Shown piece by piece: positions 56,744 to 64,000 of a DNA stretch of 64,000 bases (its first letter is position 1; every line of letters starts with the position of its first letter). The position numbers and the translations under genes are program-made. Source of the DNA: Thiomicrorhabdus xiamenensis (lineage in GTDB: Bacteria > Pseudomonadota > Gammaproteobacteria > Thiomicrospirales > Thiomicrospiraceae); NCBI RefSeq assembly GCF_013282625.1, contig NZ_CP054020.1, positions 1,550,001-1,614,000 of the forward strand, read 5' to 3'. The notes beneath the pieces were generated by a model. The model worked only from the letters and a program-made list of their open reading frames with translations, did not search any database and had not been told where the DNA came from.

Positions 56744-57814
56744 ATGAGCACGTATCAGACTGACGATTTACGGATTAAAAACATTACCGAAGTTCGCTCT
56801 CCGCAGGACCTGCATGAGCTTTACCCTATCACCGAGTTAGCGTCGCAAACGGTGTACGATACTCGCCAGCAGATCCATAACATTCTGGCTGGACGTGACG
56901 ACCGTATCCTGGTGGTAATCGGCCCATGCTCCATACATGATCCGGGCGCGGCCAGAGATTATGCCGCTCAGCTTAAAGGACAGATCGAAAAGCATAAGGA
57001 CGACCTGCTGATCGTTATGCGCGTCTATTTTGAAAAGCCTCGCACCACCGTCGGCTGGAAAGGCCTGATTAACGATCCAAACCTGGACGAGTCTTTCGAG
57101 ATCAACAAAGGGTTAGGCCTGGCGCGTAAATTACTCTCCGACGTCAACAACATGGGCGTACCGGCCGCAACCGAATTTCTGGATCTGATCTCGCCACAGT
57201 ATGTTGCCGACCTGATCTCTTGGGGAGCTATTGGGGCTCGTACAACCGAAAGCCAGGGACACCGTGAACTGGCATCCGGGCTTTCCTGCCCGGTCGGTTT
57301 CAAAAACGGTACCGACGGCAGTGTGCGTATCGCGGTTGACGCCATTCGCGCAGCCAACAACCCGCACATTTTCATGTCCTTGACTAAAGAAGGTCATTCG
57401 GCGATTTTTGAGACGACCGGAAATGAAGATTGCCACGTTATTTTACGCGGAGGCAATCAAGGCCCGAACTATGAAGCGCCATACGTTTCAAAAGCCGTCC
57501 AGCAATTGAGCGAAGCAGGTGTACAGAGCAAACTGATGGTCGATTGCAGCCACGCGAACAGCAACAAAGACCACACCCGCCAAATGATTGTCGCTCAATC
57601 CATTGCCGACCAGCTTAAAGACGGTTCGGATGCAATTATGGGTGTCATGGTGGAGAGTCATCTTGTCGGCGGAAGACAGGATGTTCAGCCAGGCAAACAG
57701 TTGACCTACGGGCAGAGCATCACCGATGCGTGTATCGACTGGGAAAGCAGCACCGAATTGCTCGACATGCTAGCTGAAGGTGTACGCCAGAGACGAGAAA
57801 AGTCAAAAGCGTAA
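56744..57814 (+). CDS. aroG: 3-deoxy-7-phosphoheptulonate (DAHP) synthase, class I
   Basis: This condenses phosphoenolpyruvate and erythrose 4-phosphate, the first step of aromatic synthesis. The 356-aa protein has VVIGPCSIHDP (metal Cys), MRVYFEKPRTTVGWKGLI, GARTTESQ and SHANS in the usual order. It aligns by eye with E. coli AroG/F/H. Which amino acid inhibits it cannot be told. It is a single gene with a terminator. Confidence 0.96.
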   Translation: MSTYQTDDLRIKNITEVRSPQDLHELYPITELASQTVYDTRQQIHNILAGRDDRILVVIGPCSIHDPGAARDYAAQLKGQIEKHKDDLLIVMRVYFEKPRTTVGWKGLINDPNLDESFEINKGLGLARKLLSDVNNMGVPAATEFLDLISPQYVADLISWGAIGARTTESQGHRELASGLSCPVGFKNGTDGSVRIAVDAIRAANNPHIFMSLTKEGHSAIFETTGNEDCHVILRGGNQGPNYEAPYVSKAVQQLSEAGVQSKLMVDCSHANSNKDHTRQMIVAQSIADQLKDGSDAIMGVMVESHLVGGRQDVQPGKQLTYGQSITDACIDWESSTELLDMLAEGVRQRREKSKA

Positions 57815-57840
57815 TCACCATCGCGTCTGATAGAGACAAT

Positions 57841-57868
57841 AAAAAAGCCGTCAATCGACGGCTTTTTT
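57841..57868. terminator. Bidirectional terminator
   Basis: A-run, GCCGTC, AATC loop, GACGGC and T-run lie between convergent aroG and thiL. Confidence 0.9.
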
Positions 57869-57882
57869 ATTACCTTGAAACT

Positions 57883-58893
57883 TTAAAAATGCTGAAACCC
57901 AGCAAAATCCGGTACAGCATCCCCCTCTCCGCACAGCGTCAACTCGATTCCGGCATACCCAGTAATTTCGCCGATCCTGGAGAGGACAACGTCATGTTCA
58001 GCAGCCAATGCCTGCAAAGCAGACCAGTTTTCCGGCTTCACCGTCAGACAGAGCTGGTACTCGTCACCTCCGCTTAGCGGCATCTGCCACAAAGCTTCTT
58101 GAGCAACAAGTTTGCGTACACCCGAAGAGAGCGGTAGATCGTTCAATTCAACCCGTGCCCCAAGGGGCTTCCCGGTGGACATCGAGGAGCGCTCAAGAAT
58201 GTGCCCTAAATCTTGCAACAAGCCATCGGAAATATCGATCGCGCTATTGGCCAGAGGATACAAACATTGCCCCATAGCCAACTGGGGGATCGGTCGATTC
58301 AAGTAATTCAAAGCGTGCCGTTGATCTTGCTCACTCAACCCCGTTTTCAATTCAGTTGATAAGGTATCCAGCGCCAAGGCCAACCCCAAAGCTCCCTCGC
58401 CGAGAACGCCAGTGACCGCAACAATATCTCCCGCTTCAGCTCCTGAACGCAGGACTGCGCGCCCTTTGCGAACAACGCCTTTAGCACTGACCGTGAGCGT
58501 CAGAATATCGCTGCGCGTCGTATCTCCCCCAACCAACGGAATTTTCATACCGGTTGATGCAACCAGATCATGAAATCCTTGACTGAAATCAGCCATCCAT
58601 TGCTCAGACTCGGCACAGGTTTTCGGTAAACTCAACCCAAGAGAAAAACCGATTGGCGACGCCCCCATCGCGGCCAAATCACTCAAATTGACCGCTAAAG
58701 CCTTCCAGGCAATGTCATAGGCCCGGGTTTCATGCGGAAAGTGGACGCCACTGACCAGAGTATCCGTTACCACGACCAATTGATGCTCCGGAGGAATAGT
58801 TATCAGCGCACCGTCATCGCCGATACTCAAATCACCTTCCGGCAAACCAAGGCTTAGAGGAGTGAAATAACGCTCAATCAGATCAAATTCCAT
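57883..58893 (-). CDS. thiL: Thiamine-monophosphate kinase
   Basis: ThiL phosphorylates thiamine monophosphate to the diphosphate. The 336-aa protein has IGDDGALI, the VTDTLVSGVHF and VGGDTTRSD motifs and DISDGLLQDLG. The ATG at 58893 has AGAGAG upstream and fixes the N-terminus as MEFDLIERYF; a TTG 15 nt earlier is rejected. A terminator lies between nusB and this gene, so it is probably separately transcribed. Confidence 0.95.
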   Translation of the reverse strand: MEFDLIERYFTPLSLGLPEGDLSIGDDGALITIPPEHQLVVVTDTLVSGVHFPHETRAYDIAWKALAVNLSDLAAMGASPIGFSLGLSLPKTCAESEQWMADFSQGFHDLVASTGMKIPLVGGDTTRSDILTLTVSAKGVVRKGRAVLRSGAEAGDIVAVTGVLGEGALGLALALDTLSTELKTGLSEQDQRHALNYLNRPIPQLAMGQCLYPLANSAIDISDGLLQDLGHILERSSMSTGKPLGARVELNDLPLSSGVRKLVAQEALWQMPLSGGDEYQLCLTVKPENWSALQALAAEHDVVLSRIGEITGYAGIELTLCGEGDAVPDFAGFQHF

Positions 58894-58913
58894 AAATCTC
58901 TCTGGCAAAATGC

Positions 58914-58940
58914 AAAAAAGCCCTCAGACGAGGGCTTTCC
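58914..58940 (-). terminator. Terminator between nusB and thiL
   Basis: AAAGCCCTC (58917-58925) and GAGGGCTTT (58930-58938) with a 4-nt loop and a T run on the minus strand. It closes the riboflavin-nusB transcript just before thiL. Confidence 0.85.
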
Positions 58941-58996
58941 TGTAATGAGTCTAAATTGACAAAACCGGCCGCTACACTGGACGCACCGCGATACGG

Positions 58997-59479
58997 CTAG
59001 GCATTGACTTCCAGGCTTCGAACCTGCTTGGCAACCTTATCAAGAACGCCATTAACAAACTTATGACTCTCTTCAGCCCCGAAGCGTTTGGCAAGCTCAA
59101 CCGCCTCGTTAATGACAACCTTGTAAGGCGTTTCCAACTTACTGCGCAACTCATAACTGCCGATACGCAGAATGGCACGTTCAACCGGATCCAGACGCTT
59201 GATATCACGATCGATAAAATCAACATACATCTGATCCAGATCGCCGGCTTCTTCGGTAACCTGATTCAACAACTCTTTAAAAAGATCGAAATCCAGTTGC
59301 TCCAGATAACCGTCTTCACTGAACTGTTTCATAATCTCCAGAACAGAAGCATTCGTCAACTGCCACTGGTAAAGCGCCTGCAAAGCGACTCGGCGCGACT
59401 GACTGCGCGGCGAGACTTGCGGCTCTTTTTCTATAATTTCTTCGCCCTGTCCAGGCTGAATCGAATCGGTAATTTTCAT
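58997..59479 (-). CDS. nusB: Transcription antitermination protein NusB
   Basis: NusB (160 aa) binds boxA RNA with NusE for rRNA antitermination. SRRVALQALYQWQLT at the N-terminus and VINEAVELAKRFGAEESHKFVNGVLDKVA at the C-terminus are typical. The N-terminal 25 residues are an acidic extension. It overlaps the end of ribH by one base. Confidence 0.95.
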   Translation of the reverse strand: MKITDSIQPGQGEEIIEKEPQVSPRSQSRRVALQALYQWQLTNASVLEIMKQFSEDGYLEQLDFDLFKELLNQVTEEAGDLDQMYVDFIDRDIKRLDPVERAILRIGSYELRSKLETPYKVVINEAVELAKRFGAEESHKFVNGVLDKVAKQVRSLEVNA

Positions 59480-59940
59480 TAAATCTGCTTCAATACATTA
59501 ACCATTTCAATGGCCGCAAGAGTGCATTCTTCACCCTTGTTACCCGCCTTGGTACCGGCACGTTCAATCGCTTGTTCAATAGTGTCTACAGTCAGAACAC
59601 CAAACGAAACCGGGACACCGGTCTGCAACTGAATCTGTCCAATGCCTTTCACGCATTCACCGGCAACATAATCAAAGTGTGGCGTTCCGCCGCGAATCAC
59701 CGCGCCGATCGCAACAATCGCATCATAATCGCCTGACTGCGCCATTTTATTGGCGGCAACCGGGATTTCAAAAGCGCCAGGAACCATGACTTTTGTAATA
59801 TTGTCTTCGGAACCACCGTGACGAACAATGGTATCGACCGCACCCGCAACCAGGTGATCGACGACAAAACTGTTAAAACGACCTACTACCAGACCGATTT
59901 TCATTCCTTGTGCGGTTAGATTTCCTTCAACTGTTTTCAT
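59479..59940 (-). CDS. ribH: 6,7-dimethyl-8-ribityllumazine synthase
   Basis: RibH (153 aa) makes lumazine from DHBP and the ribitylaminopyrimidine. Core segments [19 protein letters not shown] and the [13 protein letters not shown] segment with the catalytic His are present. It sits between ribBA and nusB. A 161-bp gap (59941-60101) precedes it, with no recognised FMN riboswitch. Confidence 0.96.
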   Translation of the reverse strand: MKTVEGNLTAQGMKIGLVVGRFNSFVVDHLVAGAVDTIVRHGGSEDNITKVMVPGAFEIPVAANKMAQSGDYDAIVAIGAVIRGGTPHFDYVAGECVKGIGQIQLQTGVPVSFGVLTVDTIEQAIERAGTKAGNKGEECTLAAIEMVNVLKQI

Positions 59941-60101
59941 GTATTCCTGAGCCTCTTATTTTTGATCTTCAATCTTGTGATTATTTTCTATGACGCTGAT
60001 TCAGCGACCTTAGGCATAGCCGCATATTTTGCCATAAAAACCGTCGTCCGAAGGGTAAAAATCCATTGCATTCTGAAAATAATGCATGGATTTCACAATC
60101 G

Positions 60102-61220
60102 TCAGACATCCTTTTTCGGCATAACTTCAACCACTTCCAGGCCGAAACCGCTCAATGCACTCATTTTCATTGCGGAACCGATGATCTTCAGTTTCTTCAT
60201 GCCCAGATCGGCAATGATCTGCGCACCAAGACCGAAGGTTTTGGTGTCATCCGGATTCTGCGTTTCCGGAACCTTAATACCGCGATCCATCATCTGATAA
60301 TGCTGGATCTTATCCAGCAAGGCGCCGGCTTCTTCATTCTTGCGCAACACGACAATCGCCCCGCTGCCCTCTTCGGAAATCTGCTTCATTGCCGCCTGCA
60401 GCGACCAGCCGCACTCCGGACGCTTGGAACCGAAGACATCACACAGGGTATCCAGCATATGCACGCGGACTGCCGTCGGCTGATCCGAAGAGATCTGTCC
60501 GTAAACCAATGCAAAATGCGCTTTCTGATCAAGTACATCCTGATAACCGATCAACTTGAACTCGCCGAACTCGGTCGGCAAAAAACACTCTGAAACGCGC
60601 TCGATGGTTTTCTCGTTCTTCAAACGGTATTCGATCAGATCAGCAATGGTACCGATCTTTATTCCATGCTCTTTAGCATAGGTTTCAAGATCATCGCGCC
60701 GCGCCATCGAGCCATCTTCGTTCATAATTTCAACAATAACAGAAGACGGTTCAAAACCGGCAAGGCGCGCCAGATCACAACCCGCTTCGGTATGTCCTGC
60801 ACGCGTCAAGACACCACCCGGCTGCGCCATCAATGGGAAAATATGCCCCGGTGTAACGATATCCTGAGGACCGGCATCCTGAGCGACCGCAGTACGTACC
60901 GTAACGGCGCGATCCGCCGCTGAAATCCCGGTAGTCACTCCTTTGGCCGCCTCGATCGAGACGGTAAAGTTCGTTCCGTGAGGATCCGTATTGTCACGCA
61001 CCATCAGCGGAAGATGTAGCTGATTGCAGCGGTCACGGGTCATGGTCAGACAGATTAGGCCACGTCCGTAACGGGCCATGAAATTAATGTCTTCAGGGGT
61101 TACCGTCTCGGCAGGAACCAACAGATCACCCTCGTTTTCACGGTCTTCGTCATCCATCAGAATGACCATTTTGCCCTGCTTATAATCTTCAATCAGCTCT
61201 TCTATTGTATTTAATGCCAT
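60102..61220 (-). CDS. ribB: DHBP synthase with a degenerate GTP cyclohydrolase II domain (RibBA-like)
   Basis: The 372-aa protein has an intact N-terminal 3,4-dihydroxy-2-butanone 4-phosphate synthase domain ([28 protein letters not shown]). The C-terminal half looks like GTP cyclohydrolase II but lacks key residues: by hand alignment two of three zinc Cys are replaced and the catalytic EGR region reads NEEAGALL. So only the DHBP activity is supported. The ATG at 61220 is 1 bp after ribE. Gene order is ribD-ribE-ribB-ribH. Confidence 0.9.
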   Translation of the reverse strand: MALNTIEELIEDYKQGKMVILMDDEDRENEGDLLVPAETVTPEDINFMARYGRGLICLTMTRDRCNQLHLPLMVRDNTDPHGTNFTVSIEAAKGVTTGISAADRAVTVRTAVAQDAGPQDIVTPGHIFPLMAQPGGVLTRAGHTEAGCDLARLAGFEPSSVIVEIMNEDGSMARRDDLETYAKEHGIKIGTIADLIEYRLKNEKTIERVSECFLPTEFGEFKLIGYQDVLDQKAHFALVYGQISSDQPTAVRVHMLDTLCDVFGSKRPECGWSLQAAMKQISEEGSGAIVVLRKNEEAGALLDKIQHYQMMDRGIKVPETQNPDDTKTFGLGAQIIADLGMKKLKIIGSAMKMSALSGFGLEVVEVMPKKDV

Positions 61221-61221
61221 C

Positions 61222-61872
61222 TTATTTAAATCCGTGTTCCGCCAAAAAGTTTTCAGTAATATTGGACTGCGCTTCTGCCTGCGGAGCATTCAGCATCCGC
61301 TCCAGATATCTCGCCAGAAGATCAACCTCCAGATTGACCTTGGTACCGACCTCGAAATATTTAATGGTCGTTTCCTGACGGGTATGCGGCACGATATTAA
61401 CATCAAAAACACACCCGTCGACTTTATTGACCGTCAAACTGATGCCGTTAATACAAATCGAACCTTTAGCCGCTATGTATTTACAGATGGTTTGCGGTGC
61501 CTCAATCTGATAACGCCACGATCGGGCATCCTGAGAGATCGTCTTAACCTCACCCACGCCGTCTACATGACCGCTCACCAGATGCCCACCGAGACGATCC
61601 TGCAAGCGCAAGGCTTTTTCCAGATTGACCGGCGTACCCGGCGTCCATTCTTCGGCCGTGGTAACGCTTAGCGTTTCAGAAGAAACATCGGCAACATAGA
61701 AATCTTTGCCGAATTCGATTGCGGTAAGACAGATCCCGTTGGCGGCAATGGAATCCCCTTGCGCCACATCATTCATATCCAGTTTTCCAGTGTGGATCGT
61801 GACTTTCCAGTCGCCATCACGCGGCTCGATTTTACTGATTTTTCCTTCAGCTTGGATAATACCCGTAAACAT
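61222..61872 (-). CDS. ribE: Riboflavin synthase (alpha chain)
   Basis: The 216-aa protein dismutates two lumazines to riboflavin. It starts with MFTGIIQAEGKI and has two lumazine-binding repeats, the second with NGISLTVN and the first with NGICLTAI. GHLVSGHVDGVG is conserved. It lies 27 bp after ribD and 1 bp before the DHBP synthase gene. Some species call it ribC. Confidence 0.96.
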   Translation of the reverse strand: MFTGIIQAEGKISKIEPRDGDWKVTIHTGKLDMNDVAQGDSIAANGICLTAIEFGKDFYVADVSSETLSVTTAEEWTPGTPVNLEKALRLQDRLGGHLVSGHVDGVGEVKTISQDARSWRYQIEAPQTICKYIAAKGSICINGISLTVNKVDGCVFDVNIVPHTRQETTIKYFEVGTKVNLEVDLLARYLERMLNAPQAEAQSNITENFLAEHGFK

Positions 61873-61899
61873 AATTATGATTGCTTTGTTGGTTTGCTA

Positions 61900-63060
61900 T
61901 TAATTGCTTTTAAGATGACGTTTCGGTTTTAGAATCATTCGTATATCGTCACCAAAAGTGCTGATATCAGTGACCGAAAACTGTAACTTATCATTCATAT
62001 TTGTGACCGACGGCAAGACAAACATCGGTTTGGCTTGGTCCCCCATCAGAACCGGGGCGACAAAAGCGTGGATTTCATTAACAAAACCGGATTCGACAAA
62101 GGCTCCGGCGACAATCGCACCACTCTCAACCATCACATCATTGACCTGCTCTTCGTCCGCAAGATAGTGCAAGACGGACTCAATATCCAGTTTATCGTCC
62201 TGAGCGGCGACGGCGACCAGCTCGACACCATGACGGTGAAACTCCTCAACCCGCTCCAAACTGTTTTCAACGGTCTCTTTGGAGGTCATGACAATCGTTC
62301 TGCCGGGAAGCGCAAGCATTTTGGCCTGCATAGGCAGACTTAAATTCGGATCAAGCACCACTCGTATCGGATTGGCTTCTTCCGCACTCAAATTCATTTC
62401 AGCCAAGAGCGCTTCATCCAGCCGAACGGTCATACTTGGATCATCCGCCAATATCGTACCAATCCCGATAATCACTGCACCGGCATGGGCGCGCATCTTA
62501 TGTACTTCAACCCGTGAATCCGCACCGGTAATCCATTGACTTTCACCATTTGCCATAGCCGTACGACCATCCAGGCTACTGGCCATTTTCAGGCGAACAT
62601 AAGGTAAACCGGTACGCATGCGATGCAAGAAACCATGATTCAATTCATAAGCCTCTTTTTCAAGCAGCCCGACCTGCACGTCAATTCCGGCATTTTGCAG
62701 GCGTTTAATTCCATTTCCGCCCACCAATGGGTTCGGATCTTGCATCGCCACAACCACACGACTGACTCCAGCATCAATTAGCGCATCGCTGCACGGCGGC
62801 GTCCGTCCGTGATGCGAACAGGGTTCCAGAGTGACATAAGCAGTTGAACCGGAAACATCCTGCGCATTGTTCAGTGCATCCGCCAGAGCTTCTTTTTCCG
62901 CGTGCGGCTGGCCGGCTTTATGGTGCCACCCCTGACCGATCACCTTATCGTCCTTAACCAGAACGCATCCTACCGCCGGATTCGGCTTGGTTGAATAAAA
63001 TCCCTTATACGCCAGCGCAATCGCCTGCTGCATATAGGTCTGATCTTCGCCTTTCCACAT
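61900..63060 (-). CDS. ribD: Bifunctional riboflavin deaminase/reductase
   Basis: RibD (386 aa) deaminates and then reduces the pyrimidine intermediate. The N-terminal deaminase has the zinc site HAEKEAL and EPCSHHGRTPPCSDALI. The C-terminal reductase has VRLKMASSLDGRTA and VIIGIGTILADDPSMTVR. ATG at 63060 has AAGGAG upstream and trims 14 residues from the longer frame. It follows nrdR by 44 bp. Confidence 0.95.
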   Translation of the reverse strand: MWKGEDQTYMQQAIALAYKGFYSTKPNPAVGCVLVKDDKVIGQGWHHKAGQPHAEKEALADALNNAQDVSGSTAYVTLEPCSHHGRTPPCSDALIDAGVSRVVVAMQDPNPLVGGNGIKRLQNAGIDVQVGLLEKEAYELNHGFLHRMRTGLPYVRLKMASSLDGRTAMANGESQWITGADSRVEVHKMRAHAGAVIIGIGTILADDPSMTVRLDEALLAEMNLSAEEANPIRVVLDPNLSLPMQAKMLALPGRTIVMTSKETVENSLERVEEFHRHGVELVAVAAQDDKLDIESVLHYLADEEQVNDVMVESGAIVAGAFVESGFVNEIHAFVAPVLMGDQAKPMFVLPSVTNMNDKLQFSVTDISTFGDDIRMILKPKRHLKSN

Positions 63061-63104
63061 CACACCAACTCCTTTCGGTGAGCTTTTGCTATCGCTGCGC
63101 AAAG

Positions 63105-63575
63105 TTATTTTGACTTTGCCGTTGTCGAAACCATCAAACGCTCGATCTCTTCACGAAACGCATTCACATCCTGGAAAGAACGGTAAACCGAAGCGAATCG
63201 GACATAGGCGACCTGATCCAGTTCGCTTAGTTCATCCATCAACCATTCACCGATCTGGCTTGAAGAGATCTCTCTAACCCCTTCGGTCATAGCGCGTTTC
63301 ATAATCGAATTGACCACCTGATCAATCGATTCACTCGCTACTGGACGTTTCTCTAGCGCCTTGATTAAACCGCGACGGATTTTCTCTTCATCAAAACGCT
63401 CACGATTTCCGTCACTTTTAACAACGCGCGGCAGTGAAAGCTCGGCGGACTCATAGGTGGTAAAGCGTTCACCGCACTGAATACACTCACGGCGGCGGCG
63501 AACCTGAACCCCTTCGGTCGCCAGACGGGAATCTACAACTTTGGTATCCGGGGCATTACAAAATGGACAGTGCAT
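63105..63575 (-). CDS. nrdR: Transcriptional repressor NrdR
   Basis: NrdR (156 aa) represses ribonucleotide reductase genes. An N-terminal zinc ribbon ([15 protein letters not shown] and [12 protein letters not shown]) is followed by an ATP-cone domain ([20 protein letters not shown]). It heads the riboflavin operon, which is the usual place in gammaproteobacteria. Confidence 0.97.
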   Translation of the reverse strand: MHCPFCNAPDTKVVDSRLATEGVQVRRRRECIQCGERFTTYESAELSLPRVVKSDGNRERFDEEKIRRGLIKALEKRPVASESIDQVVNSIMKRAMTEGVREISSSQIGEWLMDELSELDQVAYVRFASVYRSFQDVNAFREEIERLMVSTTAKSK

Positions 63576-63682
63576 AGTGTTTCCTAATTTTTTTGAATCG
63601 GCGTTCCCGGCCGAACATAAATAAGCAAAAATAAGTTATCGCTAAATTAAGATTTTACTTATTTATCTTGAGCCCAGAATTG

Positions 63683-63710
63683 AAAAAACCACCAGATTTG
63701 GTGGTTTTTT
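63683..63710 (-). terminator. Terminator of glyA
   Basis: A 12-position stem AAAAAACCACCA/TGGTGGTTTTTT (63683-63694/63699-63710) with a 4-nt loop. It lies 88 bp below the glyA stop and could work on both strands. Confidence 0.88.
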
Positions 63711-63798
63711 CTGTTTAAAACAAGTTTATAACACAAGAGAAAGCCCAACGCGAACTTTTCGCACTGCGTTGCATGGCGCGCTCTAGATGCATACGGAC

Positions 63799-64000
63799 TT
63801 ATTTATAAACCGGCTTGGCTGCGCAAAGTGCAGAAACTTTTTCACGTACCTCTGCAACCACGCTTTCATCCCAGCTCTCGCTAGACTGATCACACGCGTC
63901 GATGACATCACACATCCAGGTTGCAAGGTTGGTACAGTCTTCCACATCGAAACCGCGAGTAGTTGCCGCAGCGGTACCGACACGGATACCGGAAGTTACG
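63799..64000 (-). CDS. glyA: Serine hydroxymethyltransferase, C-terminal end (cut by the window edge)
   Basis: Only the last 66 or so codons are inside the window. The frame reads VTSGIRVGTAAATTRGF, the conserved C-terminal segment of GlyA, and ends LCAAKPVYK before TAA at 63799-63801. The minus-strand order glyA-nrdR-ribD supports it. The reading frame beginning further inside this stretch (63783-63983) is another frame and not used. Confidence 0.9.
   Translation of the reverse strand, partial: VTSGIRVGTAAATTRGFDVEDCTNLATWMCDVIDACDQSSESWDESVVAEVREKVSALCAAKPVYK

Noticed and set aside
59941-60101. FMN riboswitch before ribH, or before other rib genes
   Set aside because: I saw no RFN-type conserved segments in the 161-bp gap nor in the short gaps before ribD, ribE or ribB.
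63783-63983. 66-codon minus-strand frame near the right edge
   Set aside because: The overlapping frame ending at 63799 encodes the conserved GlyA C-terminus, so this one is spurious.

Overview
The window reads as chromosomal core DNA of a gammaproteobacterium. Gene order is the main evidence: dnaQ/rnhA/yafS/gloB/mltD, aspS/ruvCAB/tolQRAB-pal-cpoB/queC/tRNA-Lys and glyA-nrdR-ribD-ribE-ribBA-ribH-nusB-thiL are all recognisable gammaproteobacterial neighbourhoods. A persulfide dioxygenase, a single-domain rhodanese and a lipid-anchored c-type cytochrome, with moderate GC, suggest a sulfur-oxidising lineage such as Thiomicrospira/Thiomicrorhabdus/Hydrogenovibrio. That placement is an inference from gene content and not proven. 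I saw no insertion sequence, prophage, CRISPR array or rRNA operon.

Layout. 0-5 kb: cytochrome c lipoprotein and the RNA helicase HrpA (minus). 5-9.4 kb: persulfide dioxygenase, SlyD-type isomerase, dnaQ, rnhA, a YafS-like methyltransferase and gloB. 9.4-13.4 kb: two lytic transglycosylases (MltD, Slt). 13.7-19.9 kb: cysS, two cyclophilins, lpxH, a dicarboxylate/amino-acid symporter, rhodanese and pgpA. 20-24.2 kb is the only accessory-looking stretch: a periplasmic HEAT-repeat protein with a twin CX3C motif, a secreted MORN-like protein, then a compact operon of a small secreted KCG-repeat peptide, a DoxX-family membrane protein, an ECF sigma factor and a zinc-finger anti-sigma. 24.4-36.9 kb: YitT, argG, psd, a P-II protein, a YqaA membrane protein, a Lon-family protease, a methyltransferase with ntrC-ntrB, a small membrane protein, a Rossmann protein and upp. 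36.9-40.1 kb: a large membrane HD-GYP sensor and two identical tRNA-Lys genes. 40.2-53.4 kb (all minus): queC, the Tol-Pal operon, ruvBAC, nadA, aspS, a DUF502 protein and a CBS protein. 53.7-57.8 kb: ispA, queD, prepilin peptidase, a DUF3579 protein and aroG. 57.9-64 kb (minus): thiL, nusB, the riboflavin genes, nrdR and the end of glyA.

How the genes work together. The 22.4-24.2 kb operon resembles the bufferin/HvfA class of copper-binding peptides, but the usual DUF692 and DUF2063 maturation partners are not next to it. This is the most interesting locus. NtrB/NtrC and the P-II protein form a nitrogen-sensing set split by about 4 kb. QueC and QueD are both in the window but QueE is missing from its usual place beside cpoB. 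The riboflavin operon carries a RibBA whose GTP cyclohydrolase II half has lost key residues, so that activity must come from elsewhere. Many genes are punctuated by clear hairpin terminators, and two good sigma70-type promoters are visible (cytochrome gene and tRNA-Lys).
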